From Gremmenia infestans (lineage: Eukaryota; Ascomycota; Leotiomycetes; Helotiales; Hamatocanthoscyphaceae), in contig JAFEVB010000018.1 in NCBI GenBank assembly GCA_032629725.1, positions 620,001 to 684,000 on the forward strand: 64,000 nucleotides of DNA, given 5' to 3'. Of the stretch, positions 20,201 to 30,720 are shown one piece after another. Under the pieces are notes generated by a model. The model was not told where the DNA came from, made no database searches, and saw only the letters and a list, made by a program, of their open reading frames with translations. The position numbers were made by a program, and so were the translations under genes. Within the stretch, counting starts at the first letter, position 1. Every line of letters begins with the position of its first letter.

Positions 20201-21043
20201 GTCATTAGATCGCTCCAGCCTTCGGATCAATCGTGTGTTGGGTTTGACTATCATGCTTAAACGCGCAACCCTGGCAGCAATAGAGCCAAAGTTCGCGGCG
20301 TAAGAACCTTTATGGGGTGTTGCGAGAAATATCATACCCACGGTTGCGTCAAATATTGGCGTATACAAGGCGTCAAGTTTCGCTTCGATCAATGCCTATA
20401 AGTAAAGTTAGCATACACTGTCAGGTTCAATCAGTCCGATGGATATGTGTTGAACTGTCCGTAGAGTTTACCATCTTGGCAACAATTCCTCCCATGGAAT
20501 GAGCGATCCATATAATCCGGTGACTCTGAGCAGATATTACTACACGCGCCGTATACCAAGCCGCCGGGTGTTGATTACCTCAAATCCAACTCGCACTTGC
20601 CGAACAATCTCTAGGAGATTCCGCACAAAGTCCCCTAGATCCAATGAAGATGATACCGAGGAGAAAATGCTAGCATTATACCCAAAAGTCCAGATACGGG
20701 CATTTGTGCCCCGGGTCTCATCTTTGATAAGAGAAGGAAGATGGTCTCGGAACCAGGTATGGCCAGGTTCATCTTCTGGACATTGCCAAGTCTTTGTAGC
20801 CCCGCCGTTTAAACCATGGAGAAGGAAAATGCTATTTCGACCATCTGCGGTCAGAAGTAGTTCACGCCATAGACCCCGTAGAACGAATCCTCGTACGGGC
20901 AGAATGGTTGTTTCCCATACTTACTCGCAAGTATATATCAGGGCAGGCTGGAGCGGCTGGACTAGATACAGCCCCGGCTCATTTTGTCCACTGAAATATG
21001 TATAGCCAGCGCTTCCAGAGCCGGACACTGGATCTGCGGCCAT
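17284..21043 (-). CDS. SesB/lipase-like hydrolase - ubiquitin-like - RING finger fusion protein
   Basis: Nine exons: 20925-21043, 20579-20831, 20472-20525, 20108-20395, 19884-20049, 19484-19810, 19067-19411, 17721-18999, 17284-17647. Together they give 3,195 nt and 1,064 residues, with all introns GT..AG. Residues 40-270 form an alpha/beta-hydrolase of the fungal SesB/DUF676 kind: oxyanion motif HGLNGG at 45-50, nucleophile S134 in AHSMGG, ATPHKGS at about 168, and a late His in NGDHRSI (H261). Residues 519-635 hold a conserved module (KYAIRVFIGGINGLSGEP ... WLDGVSIAPGIVRQFVA ... VGGIQIEI) that I know from eukaryotic proteins carrying ubiquitin domains. Residues 728-805 look like a ubiquitin-like beta-grasp. 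The C-terminus has a RING-HC finger: C933, C936, C948, H950, C953, C956, C975, C978. The SesB-type hydrolase head is typical of fungal NLR-like immunity proteins; the rest suggests an E3 ubiquitin ligase. Function is inference. Confidence 0.8.
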
Positions 21044-23537
21044 ATCTAAGTCTGCTAGTGAGAATATTGGTAGGTGTAGGCAGCGATGAAACCGTCTTGA
21101 AAATTTTCAGATGTAGTCAGGCATTTATAAGGACTGGTTCACATCAGGCTGCGCTCCATCTCTTTGGGACTCGGAAAGAGGGGAGGTGATCAGCAGGCAG
21201 CACTGCCTGTTTTGCGTATGCGGCATGTCGTTTCTCAACAAATTGGAGGATGCTCTACGTTTTATCGCCGGCTGCATCCCCTCCCGCAGCATGTGAATTG
21301 CTATTGGATCAAATTTGAGCATTGCACGCGAGAGCCTTATCGACAACATGGTATGATTACTATAACTGAGGAGGTGTTTTTGGTTGCCTTCACATCCAAC
21401 GACCGTAAGCAGGATCTACCTCGCAAAAGGGCCTCACAAAGCAGTCTGTTGATCAATGGGCTGTATGGATGTCGCAGGCTACGCATCTATTATAAAAGGG
21501 CAGTTTGCGGACCTAGAGGGATTTATTAGAGCCTCATGCTCCATCATCGGGTTTCTAAGTCGGCAGCCTGAAACTAATGGTAGTTCAAGACTAGCGCATG
21601 TTCCACTTGGTATGACCTTTGTTATTCTGTATCTCCTTAAAATAAATTGCTCGAGGAAGCATAACAATCTTCCATACTATCGTTCTATCTGTGACTTAGT
21701 AACCACGGACAGGCACCGCCGACCTAGACTTAAGCGACGATGATACCTGTAACCAAAGTAGCATAGCAGGAAGGATTGATGCGCTCGACTGTATTATCAT
21801 CGATCATCCATTGCTTGCTCCCTTATGTGGTAGTCTGTCAATATCGTGATGGCAGATCTAAACCAGGTTTGATACCACCCTGAACTAGTCTATTTTTCAC
21901 GGGGTTATTCTCTTTAAATTATACTTGTCAGCGCCTTCTCTTTCCTAGCGGTAGACAAAGGCTGTTTCTCCCAGCCTCACAAGTTTGACAAAGCTCCTCC
22001 ATTATGCGAAATTGCATTTACGATGTACGAAAGTTGCAACTAAGAGACTAAGGCCCATAGGGATAGACGGAGGTTCATGTAAATAGTACCTATGTTCACA
22101 CTGTTAGTCTATATCATTCCATTAGGGATAGAACGTAAAAGTGCAGGATATCATAACGTTCTGCATATAGGTAGAAGAGCGAATTTCGATGGCCTGGAAT
22201 AGCATAGTACAGATTCTAAGAGTAGTCGAGAATTTGGTCCACTAGCTGGAGTAGTTTAGGTTTTGGTATAGATTCTCTGCTTGCTCCAAGCTCTATTAAG
22301 TCGAATTCGTGTAGTTTAAACCGACATGGTCTGAAGGGCACCATTGCAATTTTGACTTCAATAGCTCGAAGTATGAATACGGCACATGCGTAATCTTGTA
22401 GTATGTTAATGTATTATCCTTTAGACACAAGCGCTTCGAATTGCAATATTTCAACTAGACATACTCGCAGCTATGGTACTCCGAATCTAAAAATAGTTTC
22501 GGCTTAAGCTTATTTCGCTAAGACAGCGAGGTGGTTCGTTGCACTGTAATTAATGTGACTTCCAAGTTTGCCCGTCTGAGAGATCGTATTTGTAGAACTC
22601 ATAACTCGACGTCACATAAGGAGCGTTAGAATGGACTAAATGGGCCCCGTGGCACTGGTGTTGAGAACGGGGCTCAACTCGGCTCCCTAATGCCAATATC
22701 TCCATTTCGCTAGCACTTAAGGAACGTTAGGAATGGGATCTCAATAGTTCCCACTGGCCGCCACTCGGATCTGGAATATCACTCTCGCTACCCCTTACAT
22801 ATTGCACTTGAAAACCGAATATAAATGGCTGGCATGGCAATTCAGTTTGTAAATGACCAAGCCCAATACACCTGTGATTGGGAAACTTGCAAACGTAGAA
22901 AATGAAATGCGATAAACTCATTCCTCAATTCTTCTTCTGCGCTTGGTACGTTGCCAATTCCAGACTTACAACATGCTGAAAAGTTGAAGGAAGAACCTAA
23001 CCTGCAATTATTCATCCGCCACGTCTATTGCATCACAAGAAGAATTACTACAGCCTAAGCTAAATTACTCGGCGATACCATCCTTGCCCAGCTTCGCAGC
23101 TTCCGAGCGTCTTTTTCCTAAATCAGCGCATGTATGAAACTCAACGTGATTTAATTCGACTTGACTTATACCAAGTTAAGTTAAGTTAAGTCTTAATTTA
23201 AGATAATTCAACTTAATTTATTATGTAACTAACTAGGCTTAATGCAGTTAGCGCTTATACATAGTCTGCTTATAATGCACTGATAGGCATACCCTCTCCT
23301 CCCTCCCTTCTACCCCTTCTACTCTCTCTAGTCTAGCCTCTTCATTCTTTAGCCTCTCTAATATAATTAATACCTCTCTTTCCATAGGCTTAAACTATAT
23401 TATTCTGTTGCTAGATCCTAAGTTAATAATAAGTCAACTTAAGTTATATTCGGTTAAGTTAGTATCCTAACTCAACTCAACTCAACTTATTTCACACCTT
23501 GTCCTAGATAGATCATAACATCTTCCAACAAAGGCAC
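21044..23537. other. Gene-poor AT-rich stretch
   Basis: About 2.5 kb with stops in every frame. Small frames at 21164-21743 and 22727-22921 show no family resemblance. An AAGTT inverted-repeat element occupies 23171-23490 (listed separately). The promoter of the hydrolase-RING gene must lie at its left end. Confidence 0.4.
23171..23490. mobile_element. MITE-like element with AAGTT-type inverted ends
   Basis: The left end carries AAGTTAAGTTAAGTTAAGT (23173-23191). The right end, 23469-23490, carries ACTCAACTCAACTCAACTTA, its imperfect reverse complement. The differences are C/T (AACTC versus AACTT). A second, inner set of CTTAA/AAGTT words faces inward at 23192-23215 and 23431-23460. The interior has a pyrimidine-rich tract (about 23290-23350) and no coding frame. 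It looks like a small non-autonomous inverted-repeat element or a decayed remnant; no target-site duplication was established. Confidence 0.4.
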
Positions 23538-24191
23538 ATGGAAATCCCAACTCCTCTCATCTCTATACCGCTATACATTGTTTACCTTCCAGCAGCTGCA
23601 GGGACCTATGAGATCGAGGATGTAGCATCTGAGTACTCCGCAACGTACCGTACACGCCTACTTACCTCGCCATTATCTCCAACAGAAATTTCTGCAATAC
23701 GTCTACGACTAAATTTACTTCTGCAGAGACGTGCAGATGTGGCATATGCATTCCTCTGCCTCGGCATGAAATTAGTTCGTTGCAAACCTGGGAGTCTTCA
23801 CGCTATAGGTCTTGCAAGGGCGCATACATGCTTGTGGCGTTGTTTGGATTCGGACATGCTGTCTATCCAGCTGCATATAGCTATTATATTAGTGTGTGTG
23901 TTGCCCATGGACTTGCATTAGGCAAATCATAGGCTAGGGGCAGGAAAGAGCCTTTCGTGGGTAGAGGAAGAAGAAGAAGAGCGTCGAAGGATGTCGTGGG
24001 CGATTATCATCATCCTTAAATGGTTTGATATATATCTTTCCACAGAAAGCAATGTAAGTTTCACTTATGCCTCAGATAGCATTGCACTCTTAGGATCTCC
24101 AGAGGTCACTAATAGCGAAACGAAAGACTCCGGCATTTATGATCTCTGCCAGCAGATGATGTTTCCTAGGACGAAGCTAGGTGCAATGTAA
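23538..24191 (+). pseudogene. Decayed fungal transcription factor (C-terminal domain)
   Basis: Three pieces in two frames together resemble the middle of a fungal-specific transcription factor domain. Frame one (23538-23921) includes AYAFLCLGMKLVRC. A second frame from about 23816 reads GAYMLVALFGFGHAVYPAAY and stops at TAG 23930-23932. A third piece from 23949 reads SLSWVEEEEEERRRMSWAII, matching the EEERRRxWW...LDR block of these proteins, and ends at TAA 24189-24191. No zinc cluster was found upstream. The frame changes and loss of the N-terminus mark it as non-functional. The match is from recollection of the family consensus, not from a search. Confidence 0.5.
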
Positions 24192-24237
24192 GCAGATTCA
24201 ATCCTAGTTTAGCTACAGCTTTAACATACAGTCACAG

Positions 24238-24624
24238 GTAATAACGCCCAACTACCCCATTAACGGCCTCGCATCAAAACTCCGTGACAAAATTGCATGG
24301 GAAGATTCGCACGCTCCACTCACGCCATCCACCTCGCCGTCCTTGTAATACCCCCGCCGCTAAATAACAGCAATTAACCCCTATCCCACCCCCAGGAACA
24401 AGAAGCCATCCAAATACACCGCCCCCTCCACTCCCCTATCAAGCCCTGCAGCCTCAAAAGTACCCGCACGCAAGTCCTCCCTATCCACAACCACGTCGCC
24501 AAATACCCCAGCCTCCAGCGCCTCTCACTCCACCGGCCAAGCACCGCCTCTCCCATCCCCCCCCAAATCCCTAAATCCCAGCGCGGAAGGCCATATACAA
24601 GATTTGCAAGCTAAGGCCATCTAA
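24238..24624 (+). pseudogene. Orphan Ser/Pro-rich exon pair
   Basis: A GC-rich island in AT-rich DNA. Two exons, 24238-24344 and 24396-24624, flank a normal intron (GTAATA..CCCCCAG) after an acceptor CACAG. They splice to 111 codons ending TAA 622-624 of that kilobase. The translation starts VITPNYPINGLASKLRDKI and continues as Ser/Thr/Pro-rich low complexity (STPLSSPAASKVPARKSS). There is no start codon or upstream exon in frame, so it may be the surviving 3' end of a gene. Family not recognised. Confidence 0.33.
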
Positions 24625-25199
24625 TCAGTGCCGAATCTCGTAGCGCGATCAACTGCTGCGTCTCAAGTAGTCCTGACTCCCGGTACAAGTATCGCCGTCT
24701 GAGAGCTAGGCAGTAGCCGTTTCTCGTTTGGCATACAGCCTCGCCTGGCCTTTTATATACGACCTGAGGTACATACTGTAGTGACGCGGTTCTCGTCAAG
24801 TGCATACTCAACTAAGTGGCTAAGGTGTTCGCCGATAGTAGTAGGAGTAGTTTACTTACTGGCTGGGTATAATAGTCCATCAGCTCAAGTACCTGGAATA
24901 GCCTGCGCAAGTGCATGAGGGGAAATGGAGGAGAGGGGATTATTAAGGTGGGAAAGACCGAGACTCTGAAAGTCGCTGAAACTGGATGTCTTGTGGCGAC
25001 TGAGACAAGTTCCTCAGTGTGGTAAGATATTTTTCTATATGAGTAGTTGTGAAACCAACGCCAATGACTTCAATTCTTCCCTCGCTCCTAAACTGACCAT
25101 AAGAGATAAACGTCTCCTAAAGCAGCTACGCCAAACCGGTAGACCAGCCGCAGGGAAAAAAAAACATAATTCGTAAGCCATTCATGTCATTCGTCAACC
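24625..25199. other. Intergenic
   Basis: No gene recognised; it lies between the orphan exon pair and the 3' end of the SPRY gene. A frame at 24991-25176 ends in a basic stretch (LLKQLRQTGRPAAGKKKHNS) but has no other support. Confidence 0.35.
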
Positions 25200-26402
25200 C
25201 TACAGCCGGTACATCCACTCTTTATGGTTGAAGATAATCTCGAATTCCACATTCTCAAAGGTCCCCACCGCCGCATAAAGATCATTGAATCCCTCTAACC
25301 CCGTAACGGGCAAATCCTGCTCCGCATCTCCCTCCTCATGTAAGTTCCAGCTGCCATCCTTCCTTCCATCTCTGGTAAAGAAGATCTCAACATCAATAGG
25401 TACCTGCTCAGTCGTTTGGGCGGGTCCATACGAAGGAGGTGCATCTATATCTCGTGCAGTAAACGTCATGCCAATCCCAAGTGTTTGTCCAGGTTGAAAA
25501 GGAGCAATGAAATCCTTCCCACCCCAGCGGTCATTGATATATTTACTCCCATCATCGCCATGAACAGCCAGACATCCCCGATGCCAGCCAGGTAATCGGA
25601 AGGTAGGATACGGAGGCGCTGCGAAACCCATTGCCAGACTAACTTCCCGCCTATTCCTGGGACTGATGCGGACTTCGTAGTATATGGTCTTCTTCCAGCC
25701 AGTCCGCATGGGAGAGTGTGCGTTGACGCTATAGAGCGGGATTGAGGATGTGATGCACGAGTCTGGACTGCTGGATTTCGTCTTGCCAGCCCAAACTCCT
25801 GGGCGTGGTCGGTCCAATTCTCCCTTGTAGTCTCGTGGTTTAATGATGCCAATCTCACCTCTGTCTAAGGCCTCGAGTGCTGCTTGGGGAAGGGTTATGG
25901 GTTGTGTCATTGGGTTGGCTTCACACCATGCCTCGCCTTGCTCTGCTTGTTGCTCGGTGGCATTGTTTGTTGAGCTCCTTTGATGTCCCGAGAAGAGAGA
26001 CGGTGGAGGTGGGAGGAGGGAGTTATCGGGGACAGCAGTCTGCCAGTCGTGGTATGGTTCTTGGGTTGGTGGAGGGCCTGGGGGTGCAGTATAATCGCTA
26101 TCGGAAGGAGGAGGGCCTGGAGGTGCAGTATAATTGTTATGAGAAGGCGGAGGTCCTGATGGAGGGGCAAACTCCTGCTGGTGAGATGGAGGTGGTCCCG
26201 ATGGAGGCGTGTATTCGTATGATTTCTGCTGATGCAATGGAGGAGGGCCCGACGGGGGAGTGTAGTTGCGGTTTTGAGGCATTTTCATTGAACTATTTCT
26301 TGCGGGTTTCGCATCAACGTTGACTGGGCGAGAATTGAGGTGGTCGTTGTTATCCAGACGCGCTGAAGGATCCTCCCCTTTTAATTTGCTTCCAAAACAC
26401 AT
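25200..26402 (-). CDS. SPRY domain protein with proline-rich repeats
   Basis: Single exon, 400 residues. It begins MCFGSK, with Cys2 a possible lipid-modified position, then a Pro-rich region with five copies of a (T/A)PPSGPPP-like unit (about residues 48-115). The C-terminal 200 residues form a SPRY/B30.2-like fold: GKTKSSSPDSCITSSIPLYS, KTIYYEVRI, GMGF-type SLAMGFAAPPYPTFRLPGW, LGIGMTF and a closing FENVEFEIIFNHKEW. The arrangement resembles fungal SPRY proteins related to Ssh4/Ear1, which act as adaptors for Rsp5-type ubiquitin ligases in endosomal sorting, but no N-terminal membrane span or clear PPxY motif is present, so the assignment stops at SPRY. Complete. Confidence 0.8.
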   Translation of the reverse strand: MCFGSKLKGEDPSARLDNNDHLNSRPVNVDAKPARNSSMKMPQNRNYTPPSGPPPLHQQKSYEYTPPSGPPPSHQQEFAPPSGPPPSHNNYTAPPGPPPSDSDYTAPPGPPPTQEPYHDWQTAVPDNSLLPPPPSLFSGHQRSSTNNATEQQAEQGEAWCEANPMTQPITLPQAALEALDRGEIGIIKPRDYKGELDRPRPGVWAGKTKSSSPDSCITSSIPLYSVNAHSPMRTGWKKTIYYEVRISPRNRREVSLAMGFAAPPYPTFRLPGWHRGCLAVHGDDGSKYINDRWGGKDFIAPFQPGQTLGIGMTFTARDIDAPPSYGPAQTTEQVPIDVEIFFTRDGRKDGSWNLHEEGDAEQDLPVTGLEGFNDLYAAVGTFENVEFEIIFNHKEWMYRL

Positions 26403-26902
26403 TGGGTACTATATCTCTTGTATTCGGTATTCAGTAGTGTGTAGTTTATATGTAGATGAGGTGTTTGAAACTCCAATTCGGCGGGAAGTTGACATGTTTG
26501 TAGTGAGGTTGTGAGGTTACCTTCTGCGGGCTGTGCAAGAGCGGGGCGCAGGGCTGAGCAGGGCTGATTGATGCGACGCGGGGTGTGGTGTTGAGCCGGT
26601 AACCGGTGAGAAGTGGCAGAATCACTAGAATGTCCGCTTTGGGATAGTTGCTCTTACCATATTACTAGCATAAGGTAGTAACAGTTGGAATCACAATCAC
26701 CAAAATCGATGAATATGAAAGTGTCATCCATGTGAATAATTGTTCTCCCGAGTCAATTTGCCGTACAGAGGTTAGTATAAAAATTAATCCCATTGACACA
26801 GATTTATATGTTAATACATACAATTTAGAACTACAGTACAGTAGCACATCTTGGCATCCTTACCTCACCTATAACACCCCACCTCACCACACCATCGCTA
26901 CC
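26403..26902. other. Divergent intergenic region
   Basis: Shared 500-bp promoter region between the SPRY gene (minus) and the amidase gene (plus). No other coding signal. A CT/CACC-rich stretch precedes the amidase ATG. Confidence 0.45.
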
Positions 26903-28815
26903 ATGCCTGAGTCTACGTACCATCACCAGCGCTTCTTCGGATACCCCAAACCCATCAAAGGTCCAACAATCCCATACAAGAAAGCCGAAGATGCCAATCC
27001 AGTCGTTCGAGGATCCCTCCTCGTAGTAGGAGCATGGCTGTATGTACATGTACCTTCTACACGTACTGTACACGACTAACAATTTTCAGTGTATCCAAAC
27101 TCGGATTTGTTCAAAAATTCCTATGGAACAATGCTGGCTTCGATCGTCTTCGCACGCTTGATCTCAATGCATATACAGAGCGATGGGATGTAAGTTTCCA
27201 ATTCTCCCTCCACAAGTCGTCACGTGTCTGACCCAATATCCAGCCTACCGTCATTCCTATTGGAAACCACCAGGATGCAACAGGTGAGAGCGAGGGATTA
27301 GACTTTGAATCCATTCCAAAGCTGCCGAAAGACATCGCTGGAAGATACCACTCTATCACAGACTACCACGCCAAATATCTATCTGGTGAACTCACACCTC
27401 TGGCTGTAGCTGAATCTCTGCTCCCCCTCATCCGCCGAGATGTGGAGCCCCGATCTCACCATGCAACGGGTTTCATCTCCACCAACGTCGATATGGTTCT
27501 CGCAGCCGCCAAAGCTTCCACCGAGCGTTATAAGGCTGGCAAACCACTCAGTATCATAGACGGCGTCCCAGCAGCTGTGAAAGACGAATGTGACGTCGCC
27601 GGCTACCGCAGCACCTATGGCCGCAAGGCAAATGATGCCGTGTTTAAGATAGCAGAAGCTTCTTCATGGCCTGTGCAAAAACTTGTGGATGGCGGCGCGG
27701 TGATATTAGGGAAGACGAACATGCACGAACTTGGTGCCGACACTACAAACAACAACCCCAACTGGGGCACCCCTCTCAACCCACATAACGACATGTACTA
27801 CACCGGAGGGTCTTCAGGTGGTTCTTCATATGCAGTTGCTGCTGGATTGGTGCCGATAGCCATTGGCGCCGATGGAGGTGGGAGTGTTCGAATTCCATCT
27901 AGCTTCTGTGGTGTTTACGGGTTGAAGCCTAGTCATTCACGGTTTGAGGATACAGGAAGTACTGTTACTGTGACCGGTCCCCTTGCAGCTAGCATGGCGG
28001 ATCTGGAAGTCTCGTACCGTATCATGGGCGTGCCTGATCCATCTGATCCTACTTGTTCTTTATTCACAGCACCGACTTCAGTCGCACTCTCTCCATCGAA
28101 GCCCAGGGTAATTGGAATATGCAAGCCATGGTATGACCGTGCAGACCCCTCCGTCAAGGCTCTATGTGACAAGACCATCGACTACCTGCAACAGAAACGA
28201 GGATACGAAGTAATCGACATAGAGCTCCCCTACCTCCCCGAAGGTCAATTTGCGCACAGTTGCACCATTCTCGCCGAACTGGCAGTCCGAACACGCAATC
28301 AAGTAGTCGGATTTAACAAGGAAAACTACCTCTCTGGCATCAGCCCGGCGACGAAAGTATTACTAGCAGTAGGAGCACAAACCCCGGCACAAGATTACAT
28401 CCTCGCCCAGCAATTAAGAAAGCTACTCATGCAGCACCTCGCGTTCCTTTACCAAAAACACCCCGGTCTTCTAATCGTCACTCCCACATCCCCCAAACCA
28501 GGCTATCCCATCGCCAAACCCGCAGATCTCACGCACGGCATCACAGATGGCAATTCAGCAGTCCGCAGCATGGAATACGTCTGGTTGGCAAATTTCTGCG
28601 GGAACCCCGCAATCAGCGTGCCCATCGGCTACGCTGACCCCATCCAAGGAACCGGAAAAGTGCCGATTGGACTTATGGCCATGGGGGAATGGGGCGCGGA
28701 AGAGCAATTGCTAGCGTGGGGCTACGAGGCCGAAAGTTACTTGAACGAAATCTATGCTGGGAAGCGGCAGAGGCCGTCTAATTGGTTTGATGTGTTTAGT
28801 GGGGTAAAGAAGTAG
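26903..28815 (+). CDS. Amidase signature family enzyme
   Basis: Three exons: 26903-27039, 27090-27189, 27244-28815; 602 residues. Introns are 50 and 54 nt with good GT..AG ends. Catalytic residues of the amidase signature fold are present: Lys about 192 (GVPAAVKDE), the cis-Ser in TGGSSGGSSYA (about residue 270) and the nucleophile Ser about 293 in GADGGGSVRIPS. The C-terminal half has the usual ANFCGNPAISVPIGYA segment. The enzyme hydrolyses an amide or ester of unknown identity (fatty-acid amides, aryl amides or acetamide-like substrates are typical). There is no signal peptide, though exon 1 ends in a short hydrophobic run (GSLLVVGAWL) that could bind membranes as in FAAH-like enzymes. It stands alone, with no linked pathway genes. 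Confidence 0.9.
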
Positions 28816-29690
28816 GGTTGTTTACCTAAGGTACTTCTGACCATTAAGTCCACACTCCGTACATTATCTATTTTTTTAAAATGGACGTCTTCTTCCACAA
28901 TACAATGAACTTAGATACCGTATTCCATGTGCGTTTGATCGGCTGTCCTCGTAGTGACGCTCACACATATCAACGACGCATCAAATCAACCATCAAGGTA
29001 GGACCATGCATTAGGCTTTCTCCACATATATACATACATGCCAGCCATTATCCGTATCGTAATGATCTAATGTCTCTTCCCCTGCAAACCAGTCCTCCGT
29101 AATCCATATCCATGTGAATAACGAACGAACGGCACGTGTTCACGCGTCGAGACGCGAGGCGTATTGCTAAATTCAGTAGTACTGTACGAGTAGTGCATTT
29201 CAATGCACTACAGCCCCCCGCTTGAACACTACCTACCTTAGGTACTTGACGTAAATTACACACACTACCGCCCACAATTCAGGTACCGTCAAGTTTAGTT
29301 CTTCCTTCCTTCCTGAAACCTCCACCTTTTGCATTCGATAGTTCAATAGCAGGTGGATTCCGAGTTAGGTTTACATTATTCCTGTTCTATTCTACTCTCC
29401 TCTACTCTCCTCTACTCTACTATATCATATCATATGCATAATTACGCAACATCATGATGTCAATATATCACTAGGTGTCATAGCATAGCATACGTCTGAG
29501 CCCACGGCTCGCTACTCTCTACTAGCTACCGTAGGTAGCATGCTATTATGCTATATATTCAAGCACGTTTCCCTCCTTTCCCTACATCTCTTATCCTCAT
29601 TCCCACTTCATTCTGCTTACTTAAGAGCAAGATTACGGATACTCTATTCTACAATAAAGAATCAACGAAATCAATACAAACATATTCATC
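28816..29690. other. Intergenic, promoter of small stress gene
   Basis: Contains CT-rich tracts (CTCTACTCTC repeats, about 29390-29425), a perfect CGCGTCGAGACGCG palindrome at about 29143-29156 and an AGTGCATTTCAATGCACT palindrome at about 29192-29209. No gene seen. Confidence 0.45.
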
Positions 29691-30194
29691 ATGTCGTCTA
29701 CATACAAACCAACCGGTACCTCTCTCCTTCCTCTCCTCGTCCAGTCCCCTTTTCCTCTCCCTCCCATCCCACAAACCCCTCTTTTTCTCACACCCTATCA
29801 CCCCCATATCAAACCACCAATCAACCAACCAACCAACTAACCCCCCTCCCACCCAGAACACTCCGGACTAAAAGAAGACGGCTCCCCAGATAAGCGCGTC
29901 GGAACCGGCGGTACTTCCCCTTTTCCCTTTAACTCTACCTTCCTCCCTTTCCCATCTCCCCATCACTCCTTCCCTCCCTCACATCACATCCACTAACCCC
30001 ATCCAGAATTCGCACAAGGCCAAGTAGACCCCACCACAGCCGGCAAGAAAGGCGGTCATACATCCGGCTCCGACTCCGGCTCCGGCTCTACCAACACCAG
30101 TAGCACTGGTAGCGGCGGCGGTGGTGATTACAAACCGACTGAACATGAGGGTTTGACTAAAGATGGGAAGGTTGACGGGAGGGTCAAACAGTAG
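29691..30194 (+). CDS. Small hydrophilic stress-type protein with duplicated YKPTEH motif
   Basis: Three exons: 29691-29715, 29857-29910, 30007-30194; 88 residues. The first exon encodes only MSSTYKPT plus one base. The mature sequence has an N-terminal unit (YKPTEHSGLKEDGSPDKRV), an EFAQGQVDP..AGKKGG middle, a Gly/Ser linker (SGSDSGSGSTNTSS) and a second unit (YKPTEHEGLTKDGKVDGRV). It is glycine- and lysine-rich with no hydrophobic core, like the KGG-motif/conidiation-type small proteins of filamentous fungi, which are induced by stress or sporulation. The CT-rich promoter and 5' UTR fit a strongly expressed gene. Introns of 141 and 96 nt are pyrimidine-rich. Function beyond 'stress-type' is not known. 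Confidence 0.75.
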
Positions 30195-30688
30195 AAGATG
30201 GATTATATTGAACATTCAGAAGGGAGAGGAGTAGGAGATGGGAGATGTGGGGGCAGTGGGGAGAGAGGTAGATGAATGGATGAGTGAATGGATTCTTTGA
30301 ACTTTCTTGGTGATGGTGATGATATTAATAACAATAATACTCCTTCTCTCCACCGCATCAAGCACTCCTAAAAAAACCCCTACAACCCTCCCCTCCCCAA
30401 AGATACGCAGCTATGCCAAGCCAAGCAAATTCCACACATCATACTCCCATTATCAGCCATTCTCCCCCACCACTCAAATGCCTCACCAGCAGCCTGCTGC
30501 CTCAGCTAAACCATCCATCCATTCCATCCCCTAATTTAAACCACCCCCCCACCAGTACGATATATTCATCAAATCACACCTATATAATACCTGTATAATT
30601 TACCTATAAAGGACTCAGGGACTCATATTTAAGACTAGAGGTATTAATATTAGTATATGAGTAAAACATCCATACACCCAACAAACTA

Positions 30689-30720
30689 TACCTACCTACC
30701 TACCTACCTACCTACCTACC
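30689..30720. repeat. (TACC)8 microsatellite
   Basis: Eight uninterrupted TACC units; a shorter run of the same unit lies at about 30801-30818. Confidence 0.9.

Noticed and set aside
20641..20925. Alternative start of the hydrolase-RING gene by reading straight through 20831-20924
   Set aside because: The in-frame extension meets a TAA and has no Met; the GTAAGT..AATAG intron joins exon 1 in frame instead.
29540..29893. 117-codon frame over the start of the stress-type gene
   Set aside because: Driven by pyrimidine-rich leader and intron; the spliced small protein explains the locus better.
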